This document shows, piece after piece, positions 32,162 to 34,806 of a DNA stretch of 34,806 bases (within the stretch, counting starts at the first letter, position 1; each line of letters begins with the position of its first letter). Under the pieces are notes generated by a model. That model was not told where the DNA came from and ran no database searches. It saw only the letters and a list, made by a program, of their open reading frames with translations. The position numbers were made by a program, and so were the translations under genes. Origin of the DNA: Paracoccaceae bacterium (GTDB lineage: Bacteria > Pseudomonadota > Alphaproteobacteria > Rhodobacterales > Rhodobacteraceae); the NCBI GenBank assembly GCA_006226775.1, contig SBGD01000023.1, positions 1-34,806 of the forward strand, read 5' to 3'.

Positions 32162-33183
32162 TCGGCGGCGACCTTCTGCGGCAGCACCTCGCGCGGGTCG
32201 CAGGCCAGATCCTCGGCGCTCAGCCCGAAGCGGTCGGCGACCCAAGCCGCGTTGTAGACCGTGTCGAGGTATTTCTCGCCGCTGTCGGGCGAGATGGCGA
32301 CGACGGTGCGCCCGGCGGGAAAGATCTCGGGGAAGGCGGCGATGGCGGCCAGCACCGATCCGGTCGAACCGCCCGCCAGCAGCCCGTGGCAGCGCGCCAG
32401 CCAGTGACAGAGGTGCACCGCCGCGGTCTCGGAAATCAGGATCGCATCGCCCAGCTCCTCGGCCCGGAAGATCTCGGGCCTGCGGCTGGTGCCGAGGCCG
32501 GGGATATGGCGCGGCCCGGCGCTGCCGGAGAAGGTCAGCGAGCCGAGACTGTCCACCGCCAGCACCTGCACCTTGGGGTGATGGTCGCGGAAATAGCGCA
32601 GACAGCCCATCAGCGTGCCGGTGGTGCCGGCGCCGATCACCACGCAATCGACATCGCCGATGGCCGCCACGATCTCGGGGCCGGTGTGATCGTAATGCGC
32701 CGCCGGGTTGGCGGGATTGGCATATTGATTGGTCCAGATCAGGTCCGGGTCGCGCGCCACAAGCTCGCGGATATGGGCGATGCGGGTGCCGAGATAGCCG
32801 CCATGGGCATCGCGTTCGGTCACCTCGTGGATCTCGGCGCCATAGGCGCGGATCGTCGCCACCGATTGCCGCGCCGCATGGGGATCGACCACGCAGGTGA
32901 AACGGTAGCCGCGTTCCGCCGAGAGCGCCGCCAGCGCGATGCCGAGGTTGCCGGAGGAGGATTCGATCAGCCGCGCGCCGGGATGAAGCCGCCCCTCGCG
33001 CTCGGCCGCGTCGAGGATCGACTGCGCGGTCTTCCACTTGATCGAGCCGGCGGGGTTGAACCACTCGAGCTTCAGCACCAGCCGGGCGTCGACCAGTCCC
33101 TCGATCTGCCGCATCTGGCCATGGGTCAACGGGGCTCTCCCGCAGGGTGAAATGAATTGAGAGGAAACCGGATCACGATCCAA
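32158..33183 (-). CDS. sbnA: 2,3-diaminopropionate biosynthesis protein SbnA
   Basis: The 341-residue fold-type II PLP enzyme is of the cysteine-synthase family. SbnA joins O-phosphoserine and glutamate to give the SbnB substrate. Seen here: KLEWFNPAGSIKWKTA with the PLP lysine (about Lys49; WK replaces the common DR after it), ESSSGNLGIALA (74-85), CVVDPHAARQ, DAHGGYLGTRIA, WTNQYANPAN and LAGGSTGSVLAAI, all matching SbnA landmarks. The start is uncertain. The TTG at 33183 keeps the family's N-terminal PL motif but lies only about 6 bases from the start point predicted by the TTGACA/TAAGGT promoter. A TTG at 33129 has GGGAGAG in front, and the first in-frame ATG is at 33114. Confidence 0.92.
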   Translation of the reverse strand: MDRDPVSSQFISPCGRAPLTHGQMRQIEGLVDARLVLKLEWFNPAGSIKWKTAQSILDAAEREGRLHPGARLIESSSGNLGIALAALSAERGYRFTCVVDPHAARQSVATIRAYGAEIHEVTERDAHGGYLGTRIAHIRELVARDPDLIWTNQYANPANPAAHYDHTGPEIVAAIGDVDCVVIGAGTTGTLMGCLRYFRDHHPKVQVLAVDSLGSLTFSGSAGPRHIPGLGTSRRPEIFRAEELGDAILISETAAVHLCHWLARCHGLLAGGSTGSVLAAIAAFPEIFPAGRTVVAISPDSGEKYLDTVYNAAWVADRFGLSAEDLACDPREVLPQKVAAE

Positions 33184-33195
33184 GAACTGATTTCT

Positions 33196-33223
33196 ACCTT
33201 AGCGCGATTTCGCCACCTGTCAA
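33196..33223 (-). promoter_or_regulatory. sigma-70-like promoter for sbnA-sbnB-PPTase
   Basis: On the minus strand TTGACA (33218-33223) is a perfect -35, followed by a 16-base spacer and TAAGGT (33196-33201) as -10. Transcription would start near 33189. This is the best promoter match I see in the window, and it bears on the choice of the sbnA start codon. Confidence 0.6.
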
Positions 33224-33226
33224 ATC

Positions 33227-33236
33227 CCCATATGGG
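33227..33236. promoter_or_regulatory. CCCATATGGG palindrome upstream of the sbnA promoter
   Basis: A perfect 10-bp palindrome lies just upstream of the -35 of the sbnA promoter, in the divergent gap with creatinase. It could be an activator site. The rest of the gap (33237-33432) shows no gene and no other clear signal except the creatinase ribosome binding site. Confidence 0.3.
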
Positions 33237-33432
33237 TGCCGGCGCCGCGCCGCATTCCGGGATTGCCAAAAAGCCGGTTTTCGGGCATATCCGGCGCAGG
33301 GCAGGCGATGGCGTCGCCAGCGCATCAGGCGCGCCCCATCATCCATCCTGCACGCCGGGGTCTTGCTTTTCCGTATCCGGGAGGGGGAGATCGATCCTTC
33401 TCGCGGATTCGCCACAGAGAAGGAATGTTCCG

Positions 33433-34635
33433 ATGGACCGTCCCGAATTCTACCGCTTCCACCAGGGCGACCGGGTGTTGCCCTTTGCGCCCGCAGAATA
33501 CGACGCCCGGCTGGCCGGCTTGCGCGCCCTGATGGCCGATGCGGGGGTCGAGGCCTGCGTCTTCACCTCGATGCACAATATCGCCTATTACTCGGGCTTT
33601 CTCTATTGCTCCTTCGGGCGGCCCTATGGCCTCGTGGTGACGGCCAGCGAAAGCGTCACCATCAGCGCCGGGATCGACGCCGCCCAGCCCTGGCGGCGCA
33701 GCCATGGCGACGCCATCACCTACACCGACTGGCAGCGCAACAACTACTGGCGCGCGATCCTCTCGGTGACCGGCAGCGGCAAAGTGGTCGGCTACGAGGG
33801 CGATCACATCTCGCTGGCGCAGAAGGCGCTGCTGGACGAGTTCCTGAAGCCACGCGAGAGCCGTGACATCGCCCCGGCCACCATGCGCCAGCGGATGCAC
33901 AAGTCCGAGGCCGAGATCGCGCTGATCCGCCATGGCGCGCAGGTGGCCGATGTCGGCGGCTATGCCATCAAGGAGGCGATCCGCGAAGGCACGCGCGAGA
34001 TCGACGTCGCCATGGCCGGGCGCGATGCGATGGAACTGGAGATCGCCAGGCGCTTTCCGGAGGCGGAATACCGCGACACCTGGGTCTGGTTCCAGTCGGG
34101 GCTCAATACCGACGGCGCCCACAACCCGGTGACCGCGCGCAAGCTGCAGCGCGGCGACATCCTGTCGCTGAACACCTTCCCGATGATCTCGGGCTATTAC
34201 ACCGCGCTGGAGCGCACCATGTTCCTGGGCGAGGTGGATGACGCCAGCCTGAAGGTCTGGGAGGCCAACGTGGCGGCGCATGAATACGGCATGTCGCTGC
34301 TCAAACCCGGTGTCAGCTGCGCAGACGTCACCCACAAGATCAACGATTTCTTCGCCGAGCGTGACCTGCTGCAATACCGCACCTTCGGCTACGGGCATTC
34401 CTTCGGCATCCTCAGCCATTACTACGGGCGCGAGGCGGGGCTGGAGCTGCGCGAGGATATCGACACGGTGCTCGAACCCGGCATGGTGATCTCGATGGAG
34501 CCGATGCTGACCCTTCCCGAAGGCCAGCCCGGCGCGGGGGGCTACCGCGAGCATGACATCCTGATCATCACCGAAGGTGGCAACGAGAACATCACCGGCT
34601 ATCCCTATGGGCCGGGTTTCAACGTGGTGGGATAG
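33433..34635 (+). CDS. creatinase (creatine amidinohydrolase), M24 fold
   Basis: The 400-residue protein follows Pseudomonas creatinase closely along its length, as I remember that sequence: FTSMHNIAYYSGFLYCSFGR, QPWRRSHGD, YTDWQRNNY, WFQSGLNTDGAHNPVTARK (catalytic His about 230), SLNTFPMISGYYTALERT, LQYRTFGYGHSFG, LSHYYGREAGLELREDIDT and EPGMVISMEPM. Creatinase hydrolyses creatine to sarcosine and urea in the cytosol and has the pita-bread fold of M24 peptidases without the dinuclear metal site. The ATG at 33433 has AAGGA about 9 bases upstream; the long open extension to 33157 is rejected. It is divergent from sbnA and may be a neighbouring catabolic gene unrelated to the cluster. A role on a guanidino-containing product cannot be excluded. 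Confidence 0.9.
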   Translation: MDRPEFYRFHQGDRVLPFAPAEYDARLAGLRALMADAGVEACVFTSMHNIAYYSGFLYCSFGRPYGLVVTASESVTISAGIDAAQPWRRSHGDAITYTDWQRNNYWRAILSVTGSGKVVGYEGDHISLAQKALLDEFLKPRESRDIAPATMRQRMHKSEAEIALIRHGAQVADVGGYAIKEAIREGTREIDVAMAGRDAMELEIARRFPEAEYRDTWVWFQSGLNTDGAHNPVTARKLQRGDILSLNTFPMISGYYTALERTMFLGEVDDASLKVWEANVAAHEYGMSLLKPGVSCADVTHKINDFFAERDLLQYRTFGYGHSFGILSHYYGREAGLELREDIDTVLEPGMVISMEPMLTLPEGQPGAGGYREHDILIITEGGNENITGYPYGPGFNVVG

Positions 34636-34702
34636 AAGGGCGTAGGGGGGCTTGTGCGGGCCTTGGCGCTTTGGTTTCGCCGTGCCTGCGCAGGTCGACC
34701 GG

Positions 34703-34752
34703 CTGGGGGGGCAGCCCCCCAGACCCCCCGGAGTTTATCGGCAAGATGAAGA
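34703..34752 (+). repeat. palindromic REP-like element with terminator-like hairpin
   Basis: CTGGGGGG (34703-34710) pairs with CCCCCCAG (34715-34722) around GCAG. It is followed by ACCCCCCGGAGTTTATCGGC and AAGATGAAGA. C/G-rich palindromes followed by CCCCCGGAGTATTT-like and AAGATGAAG-like words are, as I recall, dispersed many times behind genes in Rhodobacterales genomes. It lies about 70 bases after creatinase and may stop its transcript. The remaining bases to the window end are G-rich with no gene seen. Confidence 0.55.
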
Positions 34753-34806
34753 GCAGGGGGCGCTGGGGAGGGGGCTGTTGCGGGGAAATGGCCGAGGGGC
34801 GGGGGA

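Noticed and set aside
33157-33432. N-terminal extension of creatinase
   Set aside because: Creatinases start close to the MDRPEF position. AAGGA precedes the ATG at 33433, and the extension overlaps the sbnA 5' end.
1-34806. CRISPR arrays, insertion sequences, rRNA or tRNA genes
   Set aside because: No regularly spaced repeats, transposase motifs or recognisable tRNA/rRNA sequences were found on reading either strand.

Overview
The window is high-GC DNA with the hallmarks of an alphaproteobacterium, most likely Rhodobacterales (Roseobacter/Rhodobacter-type): strong GC3 bias, tightly overlapping genes (ATGA and GTGA junctions), a close creatinase homologue, and a C/G-rich palindrome followed by a CCCCCGGAGT...AAGATGAAGA-type repeat at the right end, as I remember from that order. 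Most of it (about 2.2 to 33.2 kb) is one hybrid NRPS/PKS biosynthetic gene cluster that I cannot match to a known product.

Layout. 1-508: tail of a possible gene, a good Rho-independent terminator, and the leader of a PafA-type alkaline phosphatase (509-2230, +). 2227-22310 (all minus, read right to left): five overlapping or nearly abutting genes forming a co-linear assembly line: FAAL-acyl-CoA-dehydrogenase-ACP loader, then NRPS C-A-T, NRPS C-A(methyltransferase)-T, PKS KS-AT-KR-ACP, and NRPS C-A-T-TE. 22311-22785: an AT-rich divergent control region with direct repeats, palindromes and a structured GC-rich part. 22786-30429 (plus): a Lys-stripe mini-protein, a threonine-synthase-like PLP enzyme, an AsnB-type amidotransferase, a P-loop kinase, then a four-gene block: 3-hydroxyacyl-CoA dehydrogenase, stand-alone ACP, acyl-CoA dehydrogenase, and an aminoacyl-tRNA-synthetase-like amino acid:carrier-protein ligase. 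30416-33183 (minus): Sfp-type phosphopantetheinyl transferase, SbnB and SbnA (2,3-diaminopropionate synthesis). 33433-34635 (+): creatinase.

How the genes fit together (inference). A fatty acid is adenylated by the FAAL, placed on the fused ACP and probably desaturated by the fused dehydrogenase. Module 1 has a diamino-acid-like A-domain code and the cluster encodes SbnA/SbnB, so the first residue may be 2,3-diaminopropionate. Module 2 has a tyrosine-like code with a methyltransferase inserted in its A domain. The PKS adds one reduced (beta-hydroxy) extender. The HAD/ACP/ACAD trio resembles the aminomalonyl-ACP and alkoxymalonyl-ACP cassettes (ZmaG/H/I, ClbD/E/F, FkbK/J/I), but the usual serine-loading A domain is replaced by a tRNA-synthetase-like ligase. 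The extender is therefore predicted to be aminomalonyl, made by a route I do not know to be described. Module 3 adds a third amino acid and the TE releases the product. The PPTase activates all carrier proteins. No exporter, pathway regulator or MbtH-like gene is visible, so the cluster may extend beyond the window or use genes elsewhere.
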